NCBI GenBank assembly: GCA_030666765.1
Contig: DAOUXE010000116.1
Span: 1 to 5,297 of the forward strand
Direction: 5' to 3'
From: Methanosarcinales archaeon
GTDB lineage: Archaea > Halobacteriota > Methanosarcinia > Methanosarcinales > Methanogasteraceae
DNA length: 5,297 nt
Shown in pieces: positions 1-5,297 of the stretch. The position numbers and the translations under genes were made by a program. The notes under the pieces were generated by a model. That model was given only the letters and a program-made list of their open reading frames with translations, did no database searches and had not been told where the DNA came from. How positions within the stretch are numbered: position 1 is the stretch's first letter; each line of letters starts with the position of its first letter.

Positions 1-2
1 AG

Positions 3-140
3 GTGAAGAGCGTCGAATTGAAAGGCGCTTGGCAAGAACCCGTGTATGAAGTGGTAGCAACAAAGGAAGTAAGGATTGTATCCACTCCAAAAAGGAGGGT
101 AAGAGGTATGCTGGCTTTAATTTACTTAAATCTTGTGTGA
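3..140 (+). CDS. Possible 3' end of an unrecognised upstream gene (partial)
   Basis: This frame is open from the left edge for 45 codons and ends with TGA at 138-140, so its start would lie outside the window. The visible peptide is basic in its second half (a PKRRVRG segment) and ends in a short hydrophobic tail, MLALIYLNLV. I do not recognise a family. An open run of 45 codons can occur by chance. The stretch also overlaps repeat copy A (61-104), which in another frame reads CIHSKKEGKRY and resembles peptides encoded by the other two copies, so the true coding frame is uncertain. A GGAGGG at 94-99 sits 8 nt before the in-frame ATG at 108, which would give only a 10-residue product; I treat this as coincidental. 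Confidence 0.35.
   Translation: MKSVELKGAWQEPVYEVVATKEVRIVSTPKRRVRGMLALIYLNLV
61..104 (+). repeat. Imperfect repeat copy A (inverted relative to B and C)
   Basis: The core at 78-104 runs from GTATCCACTCC through an A-run to GAGGGTAAGA. By hand alignment it matches the reverse complement of copy C at 23 of 27 core positions, and at about 33 of 44 over the extended segment. CTCC and GGAG can pair around five A's. It lies inside the partial upstream open frame. Confidence 0.6.
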
Positions 141-168
141 TGATCTGATTTGTTTTCTAAAGATCATC
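139..168 (+). terminator. Hairpin at the upstream stop codon, possible terminator
   Basis: GATGATCT (139-146) and AGATCATC (161-168) form a perfect 8-bp inverted repeat around a 14-nt T-rich loop. The left arm overlaps the TGA stop at 138-140. T-rich sequence follows at about 176-203, though not immediately after the stem. The position directly behind an open frame fits a transcription end, but archaeal termination depends mainly on T-tracts, so the hairpin itself may not matter. Confidence 0.3.
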
Positions 169-290
169 TGTTATCGATTTAGTAGTATTTTATTATACTT
201 TTAGGATTTAAATTAACACTTATTATGTTATTTAAAATATCATTTGCATAAATCCGTAACAATAAGTTGTTGATTTGTATATAATTCCCC

Positions 291-317
291 CATTTACCCT
301 CTAATTTGGATGGGATG
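291..317 (-). repeat. Imperfect repeat copy B
   Basis: Read on the minus strand the core is GCATCCCATCC, AAATTA, GAGGGTAAAT. It matches copy C at about 22 of 27 positions. In the minus-strand frame it reads IRIPSKLEGKW. Within IRIPSK-x-EGK, four of the five base differences from copy C are silent. Weaker similarity to copy C continues towards about 385. Confidence 0.6.
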
Positions 318-503
318 CGGATATTTATCGTTTCTAATGCTTGCGTGATCCCTGATAAATTCATAAGACAACCTTTACCCACATAGTATATATAGTATTC
401 TATCAAAAGGGGTAATGTGATAAAATAATTGGTATAGCGATTCATTGCTTGTCAGGTAACAATACTGACACCATCATCAAGGATTCAGGATACTTCCACT
501 TCT

Positions 504-547
504 TCTTACCCTCTGATTTGGAGGGGATACGAATTTTACATCTTTTA
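504..547 (-). repeat. Imperfect repeat copy C
   Basis: Read on the minus strand the core (530 down to 504) is GTATCCCCTCC, AAATCA, GAGGGTAAGA. It is the copy closest to both others. CCCTC and GAGGG form a 5-bp stem around a 7-nt loop. In one minus-strand frame it reads CKIRIPSKSEGKKKW. It has the same orientation as copy B and is inverted relative to copy A. Confidence 0.6.
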
Positions 548-623
548 TCGGCTGTATGCAGATTACCTGAGAAGTGTCTAATGTTACCGGAATGTCCACG
601 TTTTAAAATATGTGGTCGGATCA

Positions 624-631
624 CTTATATG
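624..631 (+). promoter_or_regulatory. Candidate TATA box for the secreted-protein gene
   Basis: CTTATATG resembles an archaeal TATA element. With the usual spacing of about 26 bases, transcription would start near 653, giving a leader of about 14 nt that just includes the GGTGA ribosome site. An alternative TATA-like run, TTTTAAAATATG, lies at 601-612. The choice is inference from spacing only. Confidence 0.3.
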
Positions 632-656
632 ACTAGAGGCACGATAGTATCATATT

Positions 657-661
657 GGTGA
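657..661 (+). promoter_or_regulatory. Ribosome binding site GGTGA that decides the start
   Basis: GGTGA is complementary to the archaeal 16S 3' end and lies 5 nt before the ATG at 667. This favours that ATG over the in-frame TTG at 655 and the GTG at 658, which would overlap or precede the site. Confidence 0.6.
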
Positions 662-666
662 ATATT

Positions 667-2730
667 ATGGGATGGACTAGCACTGTAACACAAAATAAGC
701 GACTTCGCACGAATGCAGGTAACCTATCTAAAATTTTAGCAGTGCTGGTGCTAGCTACCGGCATATCCGCAGCATCCGGAATCGCCACCATCGACACAAC
801 TACACTTGTGAACGGCACGGCATGGGAATGCGCTCCGGTCGGGGATGCGGACGGGAGCACGTTGTTCTACGCCTCGAACGAGTCCGGTAACTTTGATATC
901 CGGAAGATAGATGCGGATGGCGCAAACAAGACCAGGATCACCAATGATACGGCAGATGAGTTCCCATCGTTCATCTGGCATGGTAAAGTCATATATGTTT
1001 CACAATCAGGAGGCGGCAGCATCAGGATCATGGATGCGGACGGTACAAACAGAAGTGAATTGTCTGGTGACGGCTATGATATTGACCCTGCACTGGTCCA
1101 TGTTCCGGTACCCTGGATTTTTGATATGCAACCCTCCGGCACCATAGACAACAATATGCCAGCGATCAGTGCCAATTTCTCGTGCTCTTATGGCAACATA
1201 TCCACAGTGAACCTGTCAGTGGACCTGATCGATGTAACCTCGAACCCCCACACAAACATTACAGACTCCAATGTATGTTATGTCCCGACTGAACCACTGG
1301 ACTGCGGAGGTCATAATTTCACAGTAGAGGTGAAGAGTGATTGGTATACAGTCGGTTACGGATTGCGACATTTCACGATCACCTATATCACAAACAACGA
1401 ACCTCAATGGGTATGCGACGACAGACCGACCATCAGTGCAAACATCTCGGTCGGTTATGGCGATATTGAATCGGTGACGATCTATGTCGATTGTGTGAAT
1501 GTGACATCGGATGCAACGATTACAGAGTCATATATCAGTTATACGCCGGTTGAACCGCTTCTGAATGGTACGCACAACGCCACAGTCTCCGTAAACAGTA
1601 CTTGTGGAATCAACGACTCTATGAACTGGGTGTTTTATGTAAATACCGGTCCTGGCGGCCCTGGCGGCCCTGGCGGCGGTGGCGGCGGCGGTGGCACTTA
1701 TCCCCCCGGTTGGGGTTCTTTGCTCTCACAACCAAAGATCGTATTCGCATCCAACCGATCCGGAAACTTCGATCTATGGATCATGAATACCGACGGAACC
1801 GGAGTGATGCGGTTAACAGACTCCTTGTCAAACGAGACCCATCCCGCAGCAGTCTACTCAAAGATCGTGTATGTATCTGACGAATCTGGCAACAATGACC
1901 TGTGGTCGATGGATATCGACGGCTCGAATAGAAGACAACTGACATCTTCAGCAGCAGACGAATACATGCCGGCACAAAGCCCGATCGGAGGGGTTATCTA
2001 CGCCTCTCGATCCGGCGACCGCGATGATTATGATTTGTGGGCGATGAATACCGATGGGACCGGAAAGACACGATTGACGAACAATCCGTCAGACGAATTA
2101 TCTCCGGTCTTCTCCCCATCGACGCACCAGTTGAAGGTCGCGTACGCTCTAAAAAGCGATGATTCAGACATATATACCACTAGTTTTGAGGAGATCGGGG
2201 ACAAGGTCAGGATATGGCGTCTTGGGAACGGGTGTACGCTTGTGTGCAGGAGAATCGGTCGGTATGGTGATACTAGTGATGCATGGTTAGACTTGAACAT
2301 AAACGGCACAATGGATAGTGTGGTTGTAATGATTAACGAGAGTTTTTCGATGCCGGACCAGGGTAACCCAATTGTAACCGGCACACTGCACAACATAAGC
2401 TGGCTTGCAGACTCTGCTTTCGAAGTAAGCCTTGTAAACGTCACTCACTACTCTGCAGATGGAAAAATTCTCTTCAGCAACAGAACAAAGATACTGATAA
2501 GCGCACCGATTCATCTGGATCCGATGCGCGGCGATCTTGATGGCGATGGCAAGATCATGCCAACCGATGCGGTAATCGCGCTTGATCTGGCTGTTACCGG
2601 AGAATGGTGCGGCGATGCGGACATGAACAATGATAAACGCGTGACAGCACTCGATGCCCTCGTGATCCTGCAAGCTGCTGCTGAAACGTTGGCAAACCAT
2701 AAGTACCATGCACCATCAAGAGACGCATAA
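667..2730 (+). CDS. Secreted TolB-like repeat protein with Ig-like repeats and C-terminal dockerin-like module
   Basis: The 687-residue product is probably exported and surface-associated or released. Residues 1-36 look like a Sec signal peptide: KRLR-containing n-region, hydrophobic ILAVLVLATGI, and SAAS-like cleavage site. TolB/PD40-type blades (pattern Y/F-A-S-x-x-SGNFDLW-x-M-(D/N)-x-DG) lie at about 68-94 and 109-135, then at 358-385, 400-428 and 443-473, with a partial blade near 491-507. Between the two blade groups are two tandem Ig-like repeats (about 150-240 and 246-325) sharing P-x-ISAN, VD and SY-x-P or Y-x-P signatures, then a Pro/Gly linker (328-347). Residues 513-614 are beta-rich and unassigned. 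Residues 620-672 hold two dockerin/EF-type loops, with ligands D623, D625, D627, D634 and D652, N654, D656, D663. More than twenty N-x-S/T sequons fit a glycosylated exterior protein. No C-terminal membrane anchor or PGF-type sorting tail is visible. The likely role is binding (of proteins, sugars or a cohesin partner); no catalytic motif is seen. The start follows the GGTGA site. The next gene begins on its last base. Confidence 0.88.
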   Translation: MGWTSTVTQNKRLRTNAGNLSKILAVLVLATGISAASGIATIDTTTLVNGTAWECAPVGDADGSTLFYASNESGNFDIRKIDADGANKTRITNDTADEFPSFIWHGKVIYVSQSGGGSIRIMDADGTNRSELSGDGYDIDPALVHVPVPWIFDMQPSGTIDNNMPAISANFSCSYGNISTVNLSVDLIDVTSNPHTNITDSNVCYVPTEPLDCGGHNFTVEVKSDWYTVGYGLRHFTITYITNNEPQWVCDDRPTISANISVGYGDIESVTIYVDCVNVTSDATITESYISYTPVEPLLNGTHNATVSVNSTCGINDSMNWVFYVNTGPGGPGGPGGGGGGGGTYPPGWGSLLSQPKIVFASNRSGNFDLWIMNTDGTGVMRLTDSLSNETHPAAVYSKIVYVSDESGNNDLWSMDIDGSNRRQLTSSAADEYMPAQSPIGGVIYASRSGDRDDYDLWAMNTDGTGKTRLTNNPSDELSPVFSPSTHQLKVAYALKSDDSDIYTTSFEEIGDKVRIWRLGNGCTLVCRRIGRYGDTSDAWLDLNINGTMDSVVVMINESFSMPDQGNPIVTGTLHNISWLADSAFEVSLVNVTHYSADGKILFSNRTKILISAPIHLDPMRGDLDGDGKIMPTDAVIALDLAVTGEWCGDADMNNDKRVTALDALVILQAAAETLANHKYHAPSRDA
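1651..1695 (+). repeat. Tandem CCTGGCGGC repeat and Gly tract
   Basis: Three perfect copies of the 9-mer CCTGGCGGC (1651-1677) are followed by GGY codons to 1695. They encode PGGPGGPGG and then six glycines. The tract joins the Ig-like repeats to the second blade group as a flexible linker. Such a tract may vary in length between strains by slippage; that is inference. Confidence 0.85.
2524..2682 (+). other. Dockerin-like calcium-binding module (within the secreted protein)
   Basis: Two 12-residue loops, DLDGDGKIMPTD and DMNNDKRVTALD, each place acidic or Asn ligands at positions 1, 3, 5 and 12, followed by short hydrophobic helices (AVIALDLAV and ALVILQAAA). This duplicated arrangement is the type I dockerin pattern, which in known systems binds a cohesin domain in a calcium-dependent way. 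No cohesin is recognised in the window. The beta-rich stretch just before (residues 513-614) was considered as a cohesin but has no motif I can assign. Confidence 0.75.
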
Positions 2731-5255
2731 TGGAGTTTCAGATCCTCGATTCCGATTACATTCTCGATAATGGAAAGCCGGTTGTGAGGCTCTTCGGACG
2801 CGACCCGGATGGGCGAAGCGTCTGCTGTTTTGTCCCTGATTTTGAGCCGTATTTCTATCTCCGGCCCGCGTCCATCAAGGACTCGCTTATGGAGATCCCT
2901 GAAATCAAGAGAATTGAATCCGTTTCGAGATATGAGCCGGTCGGCTACCAGGAGCATCCGGAAAAGATGCTGAAGGTGATCGTTGGCGTGCCAAAGGATG
3001 TGCCGACGATCCGGGACGAGGTGCAGGAGTACGCAGACCAGGTGTACGAGACCGACATCATGTTTAAAAATCGGTTCATGATCGATGCCGGTATCTTTGG
3101 CATGGGGTGGGCGCGGACAGTGGATGAATCCGGGTCGGCAGAGCCTGCGTACCTCGGCAAAGTAGATAGTGAGGTGACAGTCGTATCTCAGGTTACACCC
3201 GTCGAGATTACCCGAAATGCACCAATGCGGTACCTCGCATTCGATATCGAGTGTCTCGTCGATGGGGGCATCCCAACTGCTGACCGCTCGCCGATCATCA
3301 TGATCTCGCTTGCGTTTGAGCCTGCACATCAGGGGGAACTGGAGACGCTTGTTCTCGTTGGGAAAGAGGCGGATTCGGATTGCGATGGTACTGAGCATTT
3401 TACCGATGAGGCGGACCTTCTGAACAGATTTTTCGAGGTTGTACGTGACTACGATCCCGACGTGATTCTCGGGTACAACTCAAACGAGTTCGACTTTCCA
3501 TACATAACGAAACGTGTCGAGGTACTTATGGCACAAGGGAAGCGGTTGTATGCCAATATCGGCAGGGATAACAGAGCCGTCTTCTGCCGGAAGATTGGGA
3601 TCGTTACGCACGTATCAGTGACCGGCAGGATCGTTGCCGATGTCCTGCCGCTTGTCCGCAGGGCGTACAGCATCCAGCAATATACGCTGAAGAACGTGGC
3701 AAGGACGCTGCTTGACATCGAGAAGTTCGATGTTTCGCTCCAGCAGATGGGTGAGTACTGGAACGATGATGGTGAAAAACTTGCCGAGTTCATCGAATAC
3801 GCACGCCGCGATTCGGTTCTTGCGCTTCGCCTGCTCCTTGATCTGAAACTGCTTGACAAGTACGTTGCGCTTTCGCAGGTGAGCGGTGCGCTGATACAGG
3901 ATGTGCTGGACGGCGGGCAGAGTTCGATGGTCGAGAACCTGATGTTTCGGGAATTTAAGAAGAGGGACCGTGTGATCCCGCCGAGACCTGAACAGGATCT
4001 CACAAGCAAACGGCACAGTGATTCAGAAGAATTGAAAGGTGGCGCAGTGCTCGAACCGGCGCGCGGGCTTCTAAAGGACGTCGTAGTTCTCGATTACAAA
4101 TCGCTGTATCCGACGATCATGATGGCGCACAATCTCTGTTACAGCACCGTCATAACCGGAGAAGGGGGCACCGGATTGCTCGGGTCCGAATCCGAATCCG
4201 AATCCGAACCGGTTCAGGATTTAGATCTCATCCGGTCTCCATCCGGAGGCGAATTCGTCCCTGCTAAGGTCTACAAAGGCATCGTTCCAGGCATTCTCGA
4301 AAACCTTCTGGACCGGCGGACCGAGACGAAGAAGAAGATGCGATCCGCGGGCGAAGAAGAGCACAGGGTGCTGGATGCGACCCAAAATGCACTCAAGATT
4401 CTGTTAAACAGTTTTTATGGATACTCCGGGTATGCAAGAGCCCGTCTGTACAGTCTCGTCCTGGCAAACGCGGTGACCAGTTTCGGGCGCAAGAACATCA
4501 CCGACACGAAGGAACTGATCGATGAGTCGATCGGAACGATACGCCTCCCTGACGGGAAGGAGTTTTCGCTATCCGTGGTATACGGGGACACGGACAGCGT
4601 CTTCGTCAAGATCATGCCGGCGCACGAGAGCAGGAGATGGGGTGGGGGCGATGACGAGAACGAGAACAGTGAGGTATCGCTTGACGATGCGGAATCGATC
4701 GGAAAAACGGTTGCCGGCATGGTCTCTGATGAATTGCCAGATCCGATGGAACTTGAATTTGAATCGATCGTTCACAGGGCGATATTCATAGCAAAGAAGA
4801 GGTATGCACTATGGGCTTTCGAAAAAACCGATGACGGATGGAAGGATTCGATCAAGGTCAAAGGGATGGAGACGGTCAGGCGTGACTGGTGCGGTCTGAC
4901 ATCAAATACCCTAAACCGAGTCCTTGAACTGGTCTTGAAAGAAGGAAGAGTCGATGATGCGGTAGAATATGTTCGTGGAATCGTGGATCGGGTCAGGAAT
5001 CTCGATGTGAGCAAGGATTGGGATCTTGTGGAAGATCTGATCCTTACCAGAAGGTATACCAAGAAAAAGGAGAGTTACAAGAGTAAGCAGCCACATATCA
5101 CGGCGGTGGAAAAGATTCGAAACCGCGGCGGGATTGTTCCGGCGATCCGTGAGCGCGTGCCAATTTTGGTCATCGCTGGAGAGGGGCTGTTTGTGGATAG
5201 TGCGGCGGGTACGGAGGATGTGCAAAAGCGCAACATAGCGAATGGTGTTGATTAA
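2730..5255 (+). CDS. polB: Archaeal family B DNA polymerase (PolB), stopped in frame before its normal C-terminus
   Basis: This is a template-directed DNA polymerase with 3'-5' proofreading. The N-terminus (FQILDSDYI, GKPVVRLFGR, FEPYFY) is typical. Y10, P40 and V91 correspond to residues of the uracil read-ahead pocket known in Pyrococcus PolB. Exonuclease motifs are intact: Exo I FDIE (D172, E174), Exo II YNSNEFDFPY (D255), Exo III YARRD (Y357, D361). Polymerase motifs are intact: A DYKSLYP (D455), B K556 with NSFYG, C YGDTDS (D620, D622), then KKRY (689-692) and KGMETVRRDW (711-720). No intein interrupts them. Two low-complexity acidic inserts lie at about 478-505 and 631-652. The start ATG overlaps the upstream TAA as TAATG, with no strong Shine-Dalgarno, suggesting translational coupling. 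The 841-residue frame ends at TAA 5253-5255 within the thumb, but homologous sequence continues in the same frame, so the natural gene is longer. It may be a pseudogene, a truncated enzyme or a base-call error. Identification is firm; activity is uncertain. Confidence 0.95.
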   Translation: MEFQILDSDYILDNGKPVVRLFGRDPDGRSVCCFVPDFEPYFYLRPASIKDSLMEIPEIKRIESVSRYEPVGYQEHPEKMLKVIVGVPKDVPTIRDEVQEYADQVYETDIMFKNRFMIDAGIFGMGWARTVDESGSAEPAYLGKVDSEVTVVSQVTPVEITRNAPMRYLAFDIECLVDGGIPTADRSPIIMISLAFEPAHQGELETLVLVGKEADSDCDGTEHFTDEADLLNRFFEVVRDYDPDVILGYNSNEFDFPYITKRVEVLMAQGKRLYANIGRDNRAVFCRKIGIVTHVSVTGRIVADVLPLVRRAYSIQQYTLKNVARTLLDIEKFDVSLQQMGEYWNDDGEKLAEFIEYARRDSVLALRLLLDLKLLDKYVALSQVSGALIQDVLDGGQSSMVENLMFREFKKRDRVIPPRPEQDLTSKRHSDSEELKGGAVLEPARGLLKDVVVLDYKSLYPTIMMAHNLCYSTVITGEGGTGLLGSESESESEPVQDLDLIRSPSGGEFVPAKVYKGIVPGILENLLDRRTETKKKMRSAGEEEHRVLDATQNALKILLNSFYGYSGYARARLYSLVLANAVTSFGRKNITDTKELIDESIGTIRLPDGKEFSLSVVYGDTDSVFVKIMPAHESRRWGGGDDENENSEVSLDDAESIGKTVAGMVSDELPDPMELEFESIVHRAIFIAKKRYALWAFEKTDDGWKDSIKVKGMETVRRDWCGLTSNTLNRVLELVLKEGRVDDAVEYVRGIVDRVRNLDVSKDWDLVEDLILTRRYTKKKESYKSKQPHITAVEKIRNRGGIVPAIRERVPILVIAGEGLFVDSAAGTEDVQKRNIANGVD
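4185..4208 (+). repeat. (TCCGAA)4 hexanucleotide tandem repeat inside polB
   Basis: Four perfect TCCGAA units encode Ser-Glu four times (residues 486-493). They sit in a non-conserved insert between motifs A and B, before the conserved PSGGEFV and YKGIVPG segments. Unit loss or gain would keep frame, so the tract can vary without breaking the gene. Confidence 0.9.
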
Positions 5256-5297
5256 TATATAAAAAAACAAACAGTATCCCCCGTCGTGAGGGTACTC
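5256..5297 (+). pseudogene. In-frame continuation of PolB thumb beyond the TAA stop (partial, runs off the window)
   Basis: Read in the polB frame, the 14 codons after the stop give YIKKQTVSPVVRVL. Archaeal PolB proteins have a conserved segment here of the form D-Y-Y-I-E-K-Q-x-x-P-P-x-x-R-I-L. The preceding residues VD and the following YIKKQ align with it so that the TAA replaces the first tyrosine; TAT or TAC to TAA is one substitution. The frame is the same on both sides, so no indel is needed. No new start codon or ribosome site is seen for a separate second subunit. In Pyrococcus-type enzymes some 45 residues follow this point, forming the end of the thumb and the C-terminal tail. Confidence 0.75.

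Larger units (their letters stand above)
141..654. other. AT-rich intergenic region with no convincing gene
   Basis: About 510 bases separate the upstream stop from the secreted-protein gene. The base composition is clearly more AT-rich than the two large genes to the right. It holds repeat copies B and C, a strong TATA-like run (AGTATATATAGT, 386-397), and a TTACCC/GGGTAA inverted pair (375-380 and 410-415) around it. Two short minus-strand frames (624 to 442, 60 residues; 445 to 179, 88 residues) overlap as ATGA and share the peptide IRIPSK-x-EGK. That sharing comes from the DNA repeat, and neither looks like a known protein. A shorter start at 364 would place the TATA-like run about 27 bases upstream, which is suggestive but not enough for a gene call. 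The right end must contain the promoter of the next gene unless transcription enters from further upstream. Confidence 0.6.

Noticed and set aside
449..661. A 70-residue plus-strand frame with a TTG start in the intergenic region.
   Set aside because: It has a weak start, no recognisable protein features and crosses repeat C; it ends at the ribosome site of the next gene.
655..667. TTG at 655 or GTG at 658 as the start of the secreted protein.
   Set aside because: GGTGA at 657-661 is correctly spaced for ATG 667, and the signal peptide is complete from that ATG.
2511..3398. A 295-residue open frame on the minus strand.
   Set aside because: It lies opposite the end of the secreted-protein gene and the conserved N-terminal half of PolB. 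Its translation resembles no family and is explained as a shadow of high-GC codon usage.
4517..4532. Perfect inverted repeat GATCGA-TGAG-TCGATC.
   Set aside because: It lies inside conserved polB coding sequence, is short, and has no context suggesting a site.
4092..4598. Inteins at polymerase motifs A, B or C, which are common in archaeal polB.
   Set aside because: All three motifs are contiguous, with no splicing-domain sequence.
5253..5255. Natural split PolB of the two-subunit type known in Methanothermobacter.
   Set aside because: The break is much nearer the C-terminus than in that case, and no new start codon or ribosome site follows the stop within the window.
5251..5267. TTAATATATAAAAAAA as a plus-strand archaeal TATA promoter for a downstream gene.
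   Set aside because: It falls within the in-frame PolB continuation, and no start codon or new frame is visible before the window ends.
5261..5297. A minus-strand intrinsic terminator: AGTACCC/GGG(A)TACT stem followed by a T-rich tract when read leftwards.
   Set aside because: The same bases read in the polB frame give a clear match to the conserved PolB segment after the stop, so the stem and A-run are better explained as coding sequence.

Overview
The window looks like archaeal chromosomal DNA, most likely from a euryarchaeote of the methanogen/ANME-type lineages; the exact group is inference. The grounds are an archaeal-type family B DNA polymerase with a recognisable uracil-reading N-terminus, and a secreted, sequon-rich protein built from TolB-like blades, archaeal-style Ig-like repeats and a dockerin-like module. 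Shine-Dalgarno and TATA-like signals are also of archaeal type.

Layout. Bases 1-140 hold an open frame that enters from the left and stops at 138-140; it may be the 3' end of an unrecognised gene, and a small hairpin sits on its stop. Bases 141-654 are AT-rich, carry no convincing gene, and contain two of three imperfect copies of a ~27-bp element; the third copy lies inside the upstream frame in opposite orientation. Bases 667-2730 encode a 687-residue secreted protein: signal peptide, two TolB/PD40 blades, two tandem Ig-like repeats, a Pro/Gly linker, three more blades plus a partial one, a beta-rich region and a C-terminal dockerin-like calcium-binding module. Bases 2730-5255 encode family B DNA polymerase (PolB) with all exonuclease and polymerase motifs present; its start codon overlaps the previous stop (TAATG), so the two genes are probably cotranscribed and translationally coupled.

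The most notable observation is at the right end. The PolB frame is stopped by TAA at 5253-5255, yet the same frame continues to the window edge as YIKKQTVSPVVRVL. This matches the conserved segment of archaeal PolB (typically YYIEKQ-x2-PP-x2-RIL) that follows this point. The TAA stands exactly where a conserved tyrosine is expected. PolB is therefore interrupted in its thumb by a single-codon nonsense change, and its C-terminal tail, where the PCNA-binding peptide normally lies, is cut off. Pseudogenisation, a real truncation, readthrough or a base-call error all remain possible.

The two full genes have no obvious functional link (one extracellular, one replicative), so the coupling may be a matter of genome layout. 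No RNA gene, CRISPR array, intein or intact insertion sequence is seen.
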